Positions 42,584 to 51,666 of a stretch of 64,000 bases of DNA are shown here, piece after piece. The notes beneath the pieces were generated by a model. The model saw nothing but the letters and a program-made list of their open reading frames with translations. It did not search any database and was not told where the DNA came from. Position numbers and translations under genes: made by a program. Source of the DNA: Agarivorans gilvus (lineage in GTDB: Bacteria; Pseudomonadota; Gammaproteobacteria; Enterobacterales; Celerinatantimonadaceae); contig NZ_CP013021.1 of NCBI RefSeq assembly GCF_001420915.1, forward strand, positions 1,636,501-1,700,500, read 5' to 3'. The stretch's first letter is position 1. Every line of letters begins with the position of its first letter.

Positions 42584-43147
42584 TTATCTAACTTCTATAT
42601 CGAGAATTTGTTGTTGATACTGAAGCCAGTACTGTCCCGGTTTGGGTAGCCATAACACGGCTTTACTTGCATAAGGGTCAAGCACTAAGCTTTGCCCCTG
42701 GCCCAATCCTTCAAGTGATAGTTCTGCACTATTAAAACTGCGGTTAGTGACCACCAGTTGAGCGCTTTTAGCCTCTATAGTCTGCTTTTGATGCGAGTCC
42801 TGCTCGCCCAGCGTCCATTCAAGTAACTGATACGAGCCCAGCTGCTGTAGATAGGCGATAAGTTGCAGCTGATCTTGCTCGCTCAAGTTGTCCTTGAGCA
42901 ACTGCATGGTGGGTTCATTGCTTAGCGCCTGTTGCAGTTGCTGCAAGTTAGCGCCTCGAATGTTGCCACCGACGTTGCCGCCACCATTAGCAAACTCGCC
43001 ATGGCAGGCCTTGCAGCCGTAACCGCCGGCGGTTTGGTAAATCTGCTCGCCGCTGCTAGCAGCGTCAGACTGCTGCGCTGCACTATTGAAGCCCAATAAG
43101 CCCAAACACAAAGCCAGCAGTACCCTCAGGCTTTTAACATTAAGCAT
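42584..43147 (-). CDS. mono-heme cytochrome c with C-terminal beta domain
   Basis: The 187-residue exported protein has a signal peptide ending NSAA. The heme motif CKACH is followed by GEFANGGGNVGGNIRGA, and the cytochrome c fold ends near LIAYLQQLG (about residue 103). A second part of about 80 residues is predicted beta-rich (LVLDPYASKAVLWLPKPGQYW) and resembles a small cupredoxin-like or Ig-like module. It may pass electrons to or from the neighbouring copper proteins. It lies 22 bases before the DUF411 gene. Confidence 0.8.
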   Translation of the reverse strand: MLNVKSLRVLLALCLGLLGFNSAAQQSDAASSGEQIYQTAGGYGCKACHGEFANGGGNVGGNIRGANLQQLQQALSNEPTMQLLKDNLSEQDQLQLIAYLQQLGSYQLLEWTLGEQDSHQKQTIEAKSAQLVVTNRSFNSAELSLEGLGQGQSLVLDPYASKAVLWLPKPGQYWLQYQQQILDIEVR

Positions 43148-43254
43148 TAAGGATGTTCCTTAAAATAAAAACGATGACTCATCACTAGGCCATTACCTAG
43201 TTGTTTACCAAGGAATACGGCTGTATTGAGGGTAATCAAATACCAGCCTAGAGG

Positions 43255-43707
43255 CTAAACGATGGGAGGGCGGTATACCGAACGGGCCATAGAACTGGCC
43301 TGAACGCGGGTCTCTTTACGAATAAATAGAATATGTTCTAAGGGTTGGATTTGCGTATAAATCTGCGGAATAAGCACCGCCGAATGCACGGCGCAAGAAG
43401 CGCTACAAGATACCTGAGCAGCCGCGCAACAGTCTTGCTCACTAACAGGAGCTTGCCCAACAAGACAATCAGCACTAACACTGAGCACTTGATGAGCCAT
43501 GGCTTTATCGTTCGGCTGCAACGAGGCGAATTGTTGCTCGCTAATACAATTGCTAGCAGCTTGATGATGGCCCACGCTGTTGTTACTCAGCATTTGCAAA
43601 GGCATAAGCGAGGCAGTCGCAGATAGGCTAGACACTAGCATCACTACTAACATCAGACTGATTCCCCAAATTGTGTGCATCTTGTTTTGCATCACAAACC
43701 TTAACAT
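43255..43707 (-). CDS. small secreted Cys/His-rich protein (CopL-like), paralogue of 5319-5735
   Basis: The 150-residue protein has a long signal segment (WGISLMLVVMLVSSLSATA). The region that follows is rich in Cys and His (HHQAASNC, CLVGQ, EQDCCAAAQVSCSASCAVH). It ends SVYRPPIV, the same ending as the product of 5319-5735. It opens the second copper cluster, as its paralogue opens the efflux cluster. Function is unknown; metal binding or regulation is inferred. Confidence 0.65.
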   Translation of the reverse strand: MLRFVMQNKMHTIWGISLMLVVMLVSSLSATASLMPLQMLSNNSVGHHQAASNCISEQQFASLQPNDKAMAHQVLSVSADCLVGQAPVSEQDCCAAAQVSCSASCAVHSAVLIPQIYTQIQPLEHILFIRKETRVQASSMARSVYRPPIV

Positions 43708-44062
43708 TGCCTAAGTAAACCACGCCGCTTAGCTAAAGCAACTCACCATTAACTAGGTTCATTCTATTGCACAGAACAAAATTAGCAAACGCTTATTACT
43801 ATCATTTAGCGCCAGATCAATTTTGCGACTGAAAGTCGGCTGCCCTTGCGCTGGCTAAGCATACCGCCGCGTCACTAAGCCATGTTAGGCCAAACACGAG
43901 GCAGAGCTAAAGCTTAAAAAACCAGCACTTGCGCTCAAACATTAAACAAACAAATCACAAATAACGATAAAACTGACTGGGCTTTCACTGCGTATCAAAG
44001 TAAAGTTGCTTTTTTTGATTAAGCTTGGGTAATTTGTTGAGTTTGCATTTAGGGAGAAATGA
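43708..44062. other. gene-free divergent region
   Basis: These 355 bases lie between the divergent copper and diguanylate cyclase genes. They are AT-rich in the second half. AGGGAG (44051-44056) is the ribosome site of the cyclase gene. No operator or repeat could be identified. Confidence 0.4.
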
Positions 44063-45148
44063 GTGACATCGGCAACAAGCATGTATAACGCAAAGCCCGT
44101 GTTCGCGGACTCAAACAAAGAGTTTGAACAATGGTCGTTACAGTCTCGTCTCCCCCAATTGCGCTACATGGTGTTTTTCACCGCCTTACTCTATTTGCTC
44201 TACGGCTACTTTGAGACCTTAATTGACTTACCTTATGCCAATCAGCGCCTATTATTCCATGTCGTCATCATTCCTCTCTCTTTGCTGTTAATTTATCGGC
44301 TCAGTTTCTACCCCCAATACTTCAAACAAATGCGACTACTGCTGGTGTTCGCCCCGGTCAGTGCAGTATGGGCCAATCTCTACCTTAACGTCGGCTCGAG
44401 CTCTTTTTCTCACTTTAGTCCAGAGATTTACCTAAATATTATTTGGACTTTTACCATGTCGGGGCTGACGTTTAGATATGCCCTATTCGCCGTGTGTTGT
44501 TCCTTATCGGGCACCTTGGTAATGAGTTATTTGCACGGCCCGAACGACCCCAAACTCTACTTACACTATCTGTGGATTCTCTCTGCATGTGTGTTTGGCG
44601 TAGTCAGCTCAATCGTACTAGAACGAATGATGCGCTCGCTTTATCTACAACAACTAGAGCTAGCTCACTCAGCCAGTGTTGATGGCCTTACCGGTTTGTG
44701 GAACCGTGAAAAACTATTACAACTCTTTAATCAAACGCTGAATGAAGCCAGCAGCAAAGCGGGCTATTCGATCCTCATGTTAGACATTGATCATTTTAAA
44801 CCGGTGAACGATCAATTTGGTCATATTGTTGGAGACAAAGTTTTGGTGCAGTTTTCGCAACTGCTTAAACAACAAGTGCATAAGCTTGGTCACGTAGGAC
44901 GCTTTGGCGGAGAGGAATTTTGCATATTACTGCCCCACTATACATTGCACCAAGCTGAACAGTTTGCGGAACACTTACGAATCAAGATCAGTGAAACGGA
45001 ATTTGAAACGGTAGGCGTAAAAACCGCCAGTATCGGTGTTTGCCAATACGCACCAAACGAGAGCTTTGAAACCCTGATTACTCGCGCCGACAAAGCACTG
45101 TATATGGCTAAAGACCAAGGGCGCAACCGCGTGCAAAGCCTAAACTAA
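44063..45148 (+). CDS. membrane diguanylate cyclase without I-site
   Basis: The 361-residue protein has six hydrophobic segments in the first 200 residues, a MASE-like sensor. A short helical linker leads to a GGEEF domain with active motif GRFGGEEFCILL. The five-residue-upstream inhibitory RxxD is replaced (HKLG), so feedback control by c-di-GMP is probably absent. It starts with GTG, with AGGGAG at correct spacing. It is a single gene. Confidence 0.9.
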   Translation: MTSATSMYNAKPVFADSNKEFEQWSLQSRLPQLRYMVFFTALLYLLYGYFETLIDLPYANQRLLFHVVIIPLSLLLIYRLSFYPQYFKQMRLLLVFAPVSAVWANLYLNVGSSSFSHFSPEIYLNIIWTFTMSGLTFRYALFAVCCSLSGTLVMSYLHGPNDPKLYLHYLWILSACVFGVVSSIVLERMMRSLYLQQLELAHSASVDGLTGLWNREKLLQLFNQTLNEASSKAGYSILMLDIDHFKPVNDQFGHIVGDKVLVQFSQLLKQQVHKLGHVGRFGGEEFCILLPHYTLHQAEQFAEHLRIKISETEFETVGVKTASIGVCQYAPNESFETLITRADKALYMAKDQGRNRVQSLN

Positions 45149-45296
45149 GCAAAGGCTCTGGCCACTCTTTTCAAATAATACAGTCGTCGCACAGCATGAC
45201 TTAGGTGAATTAAGCCAAGCCACGGCACAAGTTTACTAAGGTTTCAGCCGATACTGTCTACCCGCCTTGAGCAATAAACGCGCTTGTTCTGGATTT

Positions 45297-45313
45297 CTTA
45301 AGCCAATCTTAAG
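45297..45313 (+). promoter_or_regulatory. PmrA (BasR) box upstream of eptA
   Basis: CTTAAG-CCAAT-CTTAAG is a perfect match to the PmrA half-site pair (YTTAAK, five bases, YTTAAK). It lies 50 bases before the eptA-like start codon, with ACTATA about 12 bases downstream as a possible -10. The genes downstream are classic PmrA targets. Confidence 0.75.
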
Positions 45314-45362
45314 TTTTTCTTTGCACTATAGGCTTCGTGTTTAATAACCAGAGCCCAGTGAC

Positions 45363-47000
45363 GTGTCCCAATCTACCACTTTTACTCTACCGCGCATTCC
45401 CATGCATATGAGCGGGTTGATCCTATGTTGCGCCTTATATTTTGCCACCGTGATGAATTATCCAGTACTGCAAACCATCTTTGACCTCAGTGCCGACGTT
45501 TCTAACCCGATCTTCCCCTACACCGCTCCAGTGTTATTGCTTTGCGCCTTCACTGTGATTTTTTCGGTATTTGCTTGGCCGTACTTTTTTAAACCCTTTA
45601 TGGCACTGGTAATACTTAGCTCATCACTGGCACTTTACGCTCAAGTTAACTTTCAAACCATTTTTGATAGCAGCATGATGGAAAGCATCTTTGAAACCAA
45701 TCCAGCGGAAGCCACGTTTTACCTTAACGGCTCGATACTACTGTATTTCCTAGGCTTTGGCCTGCTGCCCTGTGTATTACTGGGCATGGTTCGCATCGTG
45801 CCCCATGCCAATTGGTGGCGCGCCCTGCTAGCGCGCACGGCCTTACTACTGATTGCCGTTGCAGGCATAGCCGCCATTGCAGCCACCAGCTATAAAGACT
45901 ACGCCTCGGTAGGACGTAACAACCACTATCTCAACAAAATTATTATTCCTGCTCACATCTACAGTGCAGTTAATTACCTTAACGATACTTACTTTAATAC
46001 ACCTCGGCCCTATCAAACACTGGGGGAAGACGCCACGCTTTTCGCTGCCAGCAATGGCAAACCCACCTTAATGGTGCTGGTACTTGGGGAAACAGCGCGA
46101 GCGATGAATTTTGCTCATAACGGTTATCAACGTAATACCAACCCCTACACCCAAGATATGGGCTTAATTGCCATGCAGCACGTCTCCTCGTGTGGCACTT
46201 ATACCGCCCTGTCGGTACCTTGCATGTTCTCTAACATGACGCGCGCTAGCTACAATAAGGCCCAAGCCCAAAGCCAAGACAACGTACTGAATGTACTGCA
46301 ACATGCTGGCGTAGACGTGATGTGGATAGATAACGATGGCGGCGACAAAGGTGTTGCACAAAAGCTTAGCTACCAACAGATTGACGCCTCACTGAAAAAC
46401 CAAGACTGTAATGGCTCAACCTGCTTCGATATTGCCATGTTAGAGCAGGCTCGCCAGTTTATTGCCAAAGATCAACACAACAAGTTATTGGTATTGCACA
46501 CCATAGGCAGCCACGGCCCAACCTATTGGCAACGCTATCCCGACGCCCAAGCGCCGTTTCAACCGGCCTGTAACCGCAGTGACATAGAAAACTGTAGCGA
46601 CCAACAAATCGTTAATGTGTACGACAATACCCTGGTATATACCGACTACGTACTGGCCCAAGTGATTAAGCAGTTAGAAGCGGTAAGTGAGCACTATAAC
46701 GTGATGCTTAGCTACATTTCCGACCACGGTGAGTCTTTGGGCGAGAAAGGCCTGTACTTACATGGCACTCCCTACGCCATTGCGCCAAAAGAGCAAACTC
46801 AAGTGCCTTGGTTACTGTGGATCCCAGAGCAATACGCGCAGCAGAAACATCTCAAGCTCAGTTGTTTAAAACAACAGGCTCAAACCAGTCAGTTATCTCA
46901 TGACAACCTGTTCCATAGCTTGTTGGGCTTATACGGCGTTAATAGCCGTAGCTACCAGCCGCAATTAGATATTAGCCAAGCCTGTCAGCAAGCCGCCTAA
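45363..47000 (+). CDS. eptA: lipid A phosphoethanolamine transferase
   Basis: The 545-residue protein has five N-terminal membrane helices and a periplasmic sulfatase-like domain. The nucleophile is T244 in LGETARAMNF. Metal-site residues include SHGPTYWQRYP and SDHGESLGEKG. Several Cys pairs (SSCGTYTALSVPC and others) fit the disulfides of EptA/MCR enzymes. It adds phosphoethanolamine to lipid A, lowering affinity for cationic peptides such as polymyxin. GTG is the start. A PmrA-type box lies upstream and dgkA follows by 24 bases. Confidence 0.93.
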   Translation: MSQSTTFTLPRIPMHMSGLILCCALYFATVMNYPVLQTIFDLSADVSNPIFPYTAPVLLLCAFTVIFSVFAWPYFFKPFMALVILSSSLALYAQVNFQTIFDSSMMESIFETNPAEATFYLNGSILLYFLGFGLLPCVLLGMVRIVPHANWWRALLARTALLLIAVAGIAAIAATSYKDYASVGRNNHYLNKIIIPAHIYSAVNYLNDTYFNTPRPYQTLGEDATLFAASNGKPTLMVLVLGETARAMNFAHNGYQRNTNPYTQDMGLIAMQHVSSCGTYTALSVPCMFSNMTRASYNKAQAQSQDNVLNVLQHAGVDVMWIDNDGGDKGVAQKLSYQQIDASLKNQDCNGSTCFDIAMLEQARQFIAKDQHNKLLVLHTIGSHGPTYWQRYPDAQAPFQPACNRSDIENCSDQQIVNVYDNTLVYTDYVLAQVIKQLEAVSEHYNVMLSYISDHGESLGEKGLYLHGTPYAIAPKEQTQVPWLLWIPEQYAQQKHLKLSCLKQQAQTSQLSHDNLFHSLLGLYGVNSRSYQPQLDISQACQQAA

Positions 47001-47024
47001 GTTTAGCAAAGGAGTATCAAACCT

Positions 47025-47402
47025 ATGCAACCCCAAGTGATCATTAAACGTAACGGCCTGCAACGCATCGCCTATACCTTCGTGCATAGTTTTAACGGTT
47101 TACGTTGGTTATGCCAAAACGAAACCGCCTTTCAGCAAGAGCTGTTATTGTTCTTTCCCTTAAGTATCATTGCCTTTTGGCTTGAACTACCGGCGATGCA
47201 TACCCTGTTAATTATGCTGAGTATGGTATTTGTGTTGTTTGCTGAAATGGTGAATACCGCCATCGAGGCAGTGGTCGACAGAGTGGGCTTGGAATACCAC
47301 GCACTGTCACGAGTAGCCAAAAACATCGGTTCGGCTACCGTGCTACTTAGCATGTTATGTTCAGTGGCCGTTTGGGGCACCATACTCTGGCTAAACAGAT
47401 AA
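47025..47402 (+). CDS. dgkA: diacylglycerol kinase
   Basis: The 125-residue integral membrane kinase has three helices and the signature AEMVNTAIEAVVDRVGLEYH. It phosphorylates the diacylglycerol released when phosphatidylethanolamine donates its head group, so it recycles the by-product of the upstream transferase. The two genes form an operon with an AAAGGAG ribosome site. Length matches E. coli DgkA. Confidence 0.95.
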   Translation: MQPQVIIKRNGLQRIAYTFVHSFNGLRWLCQNETAFQQELLLFFPLSIIAFWLELPAMHTLLIMLSMVFVLFAEMVNTAIEAVVDRVGLEYHALSRVAKNIGSATVLLSMLCSVAVWGTILWLNR

Positions 47403-47612
47403 AGTGCTTGGCCTAGCTCGCTTAGCGGGTAACGTCACATGCCGTTCACCGCAGGCTCTTCTATGCTGGTTTGTTGTGACACAAGCGCCCTCTTTTATTA
47501 ACTGGACCAAGCCTTACTTGGCCTAGCTCGCAGACCAAAAGCTTCAGTTAAGCTAGCCTTATAACCAAGCTAAAGCCATGTTATTGGCTTAGCGGTTCTA
47601 CAGGGGACGATT

Positions 47613-47918
47613 ATGAGCAAATGGTACAAACAAACACTGCGTCAATTCAATTTGACCCTGTACCGAGGTTCGCAGAGCCAGCAGCTGGCCAATTATAGTG
47701 GTAGCGGGCTAGCCTGGCAGAACTACCTACAGCTCACCATTGCCACCGAATTTGACTGTGCTCATGCCGATTTACAAGCCATTTGGCAACAGCTATTAAG
47801 CCAGCGACAGACGCAATTTAGTGGTGAAGTCATCTTCCTCGAATCCATTGTAAAATGGAACGATACCATGCTAATGCGCTGGCCCTATTACCTAGAAATC
47901 AATGTTAGTTACCCTTAA
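47613..47918 (+). CDS. uncharacterised small cytoplasmic protein
   Basis: The 101-residue protein has a ribosome site (CAGGGGA) at good spacing and normal codon use. No signal peptide, membrane segment or recognised motif is present. It contains several Trp and Gln residues (LAWQNYLQ, AIWQQLLSQRQ). It is a single gene between dgkA and the alcohol dehydrogenase gene. Confidence 0.6.
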   Translation: MSKWYKQTLRQFNLTLYRGSQSQQLANYSGSGLAWQNYLQLTIATEFDCAHADLQAIWQQLLSQRQTQFSGEVIFLESIVKWNDTMLMRWPYYLEINVSYP

Positions 47919-48054
47919 GCCAGCAGCATAAACGGCCAGTTGCTCAGAGCTTTTTGAGCTTTTTATTTAAATAACCACACGTCTTGACTTAGGCCCCTTC
48001 GAGGCTTGACCATGCTCGCCAAGAAGAGCATATAAGCGAACATCAGGAAGTAAG

Positions 48055-49212
48055 ATGAACAATTTTAGCTATTTTAATCCCACCACCATCCATTTTGGTA
48101 AAGGCCAAATCGCCAGCCTTAAAGATGAGTTAGCCAACTACAGCCGCATACTTATTGTTTATGGCGGCGGCAGCATCAAGCGCAACGGCGTTTACCAACA
48201 AGTGATGGATGCACTGAGCCAGCAGCAAGTATTTGAGTTTTCCGGCATCGAGCCCAACCCGCATTTTGAAACCTTGATCCAAGCAACTGAGCTGGCGAAA
48301 CAAAAAGAAGTTGAGTTGATCCTCGCCATTGGTGGCGGCTCGGTGATTGATGGCTGCAAATTCATCGCGGCGGCCGCTTGTTATCAAAGCGACGCATGGC
48401 AGATCATGGAAACAGGCGGAGCCTGCATTGAACAAGCCCTGCCCTTGGGCTGTGTACTCACTCTGCCGGCCACCGGCTCAGAAATGAATAAGAACGGCGT
48501 GATCACCCGAGCGGCCACTCAAGACAAACTGTCTTTTGGCTCTGATTTAGTGCGCCCACGCTTCTCCATTCTCGATCCCGAAGTCACCAACTCACTACCG
48601 GCCAAGCAAATAGCCAATGGCGTGGTCGACAGCTTTATTCACGTATTAGAGCAATACCTTACCTATCCGGTAAATGCCAAAGTAACCGACCGCTTCGCCG
48701 AAGGCTTACTGCTTACCATTATTGAAGAAGGGCCGTTGGCGCTGCAGCAACCGCATAACTATGAAGTGCGTGCCAACCTGATGTGGGCCGCTACTATGGC
48801 GCTTAATGGTACGGTTAAAAATGGCGTGCCCACCGACTGGGCCACCCATGCCATCGGCCACGAGCTCACCGCCCTATATGGCCTCGATCATGCTCAAACA
48901 CTAGCCATCGTATTACCAGCGCTATGGCGTTACAAGCAGCAACAGAAACACGCCAAACTGCTGCAATACGCTAAACGCGTCTGGCAACTCGATGATGCTA
49001 ACGAGCAGCAATGTGTAGAACAAGCCATCACTCTTACCGAACAGTTTTTTAACGCCATGGGCGTTGCCAGCAAGTTATCTGACTACCAGCTCGATCAGAG
49101 CCACATTGAAGCGGTAATCGACAAACTAACTGAGCATGGCATGACTGCCCTAGGCGAGCATAAAGATATAAGCCCAGAAGATGTGCGTAAGATCTTAGAG
49201 CTAGCCCTGTAA
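48055..49212 (+). CDS. yqhD: iron-containing alcohol dehydrogenase, YqhD type
   Basis: The 385-residue group III dehydrogenase has the cofactor motif YGGGSIK and AIGGGSVIDGCKF. The fold-typical PATGSEMN is present, and metal ligands are in GVVDSFIHVLEQY and AIGHELTALYGLDHAQTLA. The close match to YqhD features indicates an NADPH-dependent aldehyde reductase with broad substrate range, often part of the response to reactive aldehydes. It is followed by a strong terminator. Confidence 0.93.
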   Translation: MNNFSYFNPTTIHFGKGQIASLKDELANYSRILIVYGGGSIKRNGVYQQVMDALSQQQVFEFSGIEPNPHFETLIQATELAKQKEVELILAIGGGSVIDGCKFIAAAACYQSDAWQIMETGGACIEQALPLGCVLTLPATGSEMNKNGVITRAATQDKLSFGSDLVRPRFSILDPEVTNSLPAKQIANGVVDSFIHVLEQYLTYPVNAKVTDRFAEGLLLTIIEEGPLALQQPHNYEVRANLMWAATMALNGTVKNGVPTDWATHAIGHELTALYGLDHAQTLAIVLPALWRYKQQQKHAKLLQYAKRVWQLDDANEQQCVEQAITLTEQFFNAMGVASKLSDYQLDQSHIEAVIDKLTEHGMTALGEHKDISPEDVRKILELAL

Positions 49213-49220
49213 ACCGTGCA

Positions 49221-49246
49221 AAAAGCCGCCTAGTTAGGCGGCTTTT
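49221..49246. terminator. strong bidirectional terminator
   Basis: A perfect 10-bp stem AAAAGCCGCC/GGCGGCTTTT with a 6-base loop separates the dehydrogenase gene from the convergent end of the FtsK-type operon. Confidence 0.92.
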
Positions 49247-49257
49247 CAAGCTTAGCG

Positions 49258-51657
49258 CTAGCTTTTACTGATATTAATTTGGTGGGTTTGGGTTTTCTGA
49301 TTATGTGCTACCCATACTCGCTTAGTCTTAAAGCCCGGCGCGCTCACCTCAACATTGTAGTTACCAGAGGGCAATTTAATTCCCTCGCGGTACTTCGGCT
49401 TAATATTCATTACCCGAATTTGCGCGCCAGGTGCATTGGTTTTAACCACAAAGGGCAACTCAAGCAATTGACCCGATTTAGCAATAGCCTGCTGCTGCTC
49501 ATCAAAGCCAGCTTGCATCTCTTCAGAAGCCCCCGCTTTTTGGGTGTTTAGCTTAGCCATTACAAAGCTATCCATGCGGCCAATTGGCTGCTCCAATACG
49601 CGCTTAAACAAAGCAGTAATTTGCATATTATCATCTAGCTTGGCCCCAATCGGTTGCACCATGGGCTGAGTATGCAATACCCACTTCATCACCAAAGATC
49701 CCGCAGGAGAAACCGTTTCGTCAAACTTATCAAGGAAGTAACTGGTGGTTGATTTAGCTTCAGTAAACTTAGAACTGCCCACCACCAAAGGAACCACAAA
49801 CAGGGTGACAATTAGCAATACTGACAATACTGGGCTAAGGTATTTTTCCCAAGCCGCTTGTTGCTGGCTGAAATCTTTATCGTAATCAATTAAAGCCCAG
49901 AATTTAAAGGGTAATTTCAGCACCGTTAATAATACCAACAACAAGGACAGCGACATGGAAATAGGCGGCACGATGATTGAGCGAAGTGCCGATTTGCCAT
50001 TTTCAGCTAAGGGCGCACCATCTTCAAACTGAGCGCGAGCAGATTCAATATAGCTGAGCCAATATTCGGCCTCTCGCTGAATATTGACCTTCATAACCTT
50101 GTTATAAAACTGCTTGTTGTTCCAGTCAGCCATCATCGGTTTAACGTAATTACGCTCACCCATTGCTTGCAGGATGCGTTGTTGAATTTGCGGATGCTGC
50201 TGGAAGGCTTTCCACGATAAATTCGGTTGCAGACTCAAGCCGCGTTTGGCTATTTCTCGCTTCCACTCAGCATTGATACGACGACGCGCTTCCTTTTTAA
50301 CGGCACTCTTAAACACCGAAATCTGCGTGACGCGCCAACTCTTATCTAAGGAAATCCCCTCTTTAGCCACTCGCTGACGCACCTTTTGCGAGGTAACAGG
50401 GTGAAGACGAAATGTTCGAATGCTATCGAGTCCCATTGGATAGCCTGTTTCCTTTTCAAACTTGTCTTTCCACAACAGCAAAATGCGTGGTGTGTAAAAA
50501 GCCACTTCGTTGGTATAAACGTTGCGGATGTCTTTTTCCCCGGCGTCTCCTGAAACGATTTCTAAGCCCGCTAAAATAGCAGACAAGCCCAGCGTCATCG
50601 CAGTTTCACCCAAGCTTGTTTCACCTTTGGTTCGACGCACTTCCTGCTCTAACCAATAGTCCATTTCAACAAAGGGTAAACCCGCCTGCTTTAAGGTTTT
50701 CGCATATTGCTTTTCTTCATCAGTAATACAGCGGTTCAAACGTTCCGCTTTATTCTTTTTATTAGCATAACGGTCAATACATCGATTTCGGTCTTCGAAA
50801 TGCTTGTATATTTTGGGCGCAACGGTTTGAGCTCGTGCTTCAGCGCGCGCTAGATAAGCTTTTTCGGCGTTCTGGTAGTCTTTCCAACCCTGCATAATTT
50901 GCGTTTCAACGTCCTCCCATGCTTGATTGGCTCGCCCTGAAATCGCTTGAATATTACTGTTATATTTTTTCACACCTTGCTGGTACTGCTGATAAGAGCC
51001 CGCCACTTCATCACGCATTTTTTTGTACTTATTGAAGTAGTCATCAAACTGACTATTGGCCTTATTTTCGATGTAACGATTTAAAATCTGCCGCTTCTTA
51101 TCTTCAACATGCTGAATAAATTCATTATTGGCGTACACCAAACCGCCCATCATCGCTAAGAAGGTCATCTCGGTTGCAGAGGTCGCATGGTCGGCATCAT
51201 AGGGAAGGCCTTTAATTTTTACTGCATTTAGCGCCAAACCGGAGCGCAAAATAGAAGCAAAAAAAGCCTCTTGGCGTTGTAAAGAGCTAGAAGGCTCCAC
51301 TAGCAGTTTATCCACCAACAGCTTTTGGCCAAAGAATACGCTTGGCCATACGAGCAGAGCGACCGCAATAAAACTGAAAATGGCTCTAGGTACAGTGCTA
51401 ACAAACCGCCCTTTCAGCAATAGGTCGGCTAACAATAGGGTCACCCCAATTCCAGAAATAGAGCGACCAAACAACTCAACTAAATGTAAGGTTTGCTCAT
51501 CTATCCCGGCCCCTCCGGCCACCTCCACTAATTTAGCGTTAAATACGATCTCGGGAATAAGATAGAGCAAGGAAAGAACGAATAGGGTAATGGCTAGCCA
51601 CTTAGGCTTAGGATTAGCGGATTTCACTGGCATAGTTTGCTTATTATCTGCGGACAT
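49258..51657 (-). CDS. large membrane protein with coiled coil and PEGA domain
   Basis: The 799-residue protein has three membrane helices near the N-terminus (about 20-115). A long charged, Tyr/Lys-rich helical region follows (about 190-560), then two more helices (about 575-645). The C-terminal region ends in a PEGA-like beta domain (IKLPSGNYNVEVSAPGFKTK). PEGA modules are found on surface-exposed parts of envelope proteins. It is the last gene of the FtsK-type operon, 9 bases after the glycerophosphodiesterase gene, and could be the membrane scaffold of the system. The whole protein is not recognised. Confidence 0.7.
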   Translation of the reverse strand: MSADNKQTMPVKSANPKPKWLAITLFVLSLLYLIPEIVFNAKLVEVAGGAGIDEQTLHLVELFGRSISGIGVTLLLADLLLKGRFVSTVPRAIFSFIAVALLVWPSVFFGQKLLVDKLLVEPSSSLQRQEAFFASILRSGLALNAVKIKGLPYDADHATSATEMTFLAMMGGLVYANNEFIQHVEDKKRQILNRYIENKANSQFDDYFNKYKKMRDEVAGSYQQYQQGVKKYNSNIQAISGRANQAWEDVETQIMQGWKDYQNAEKAYLARAEARAQTVAPKIYKHFEDRNRCIDRYANKKNKAERLNRCITDEEKQYAKTLKQAGLPFVEMDYWLEQEVRRTKGETSLGETAMTLGLSAILAGLEIVSGDAGEKDIRNVYTNEVAFYTPRILLLWKDKFEKETGYPMGLDSIRTFRLHPVTSQKVRQRVAKEGISLDKSWRVTQISVFKSAVKKEARRRINAEWKREIAKRGLSLQPNLSWKAFQQHPQIQQRILQAMGERNYVKPMMADWNNKQFYNKVMKVNIQREAEYWLSYIESARAQFEDGAPLAENGKSALRSIIVPPISMSLSLLLVLLTVLKLPFKFWALIDYDKDFSQQQAAWEKYLSPVLSVLLIVTLFVVPLVVGSSKFTEAKSTTSYFLDKFDETVSPAGSLVMKWVLHTQPMVQPIGAKLDDNMQITALFKRVLEQPIGRMDSFVMAKLNTQKAGASEEMQAGFDEQQQAIAKSGQLLELPFVVKTNAPGAQIRVMNIKPKYREGIKLPSGNYNVEVSAPGFKTKRVWVAHNQKTQTHQINISKS

Positions 51658-51666
51658 AAGGACGTC

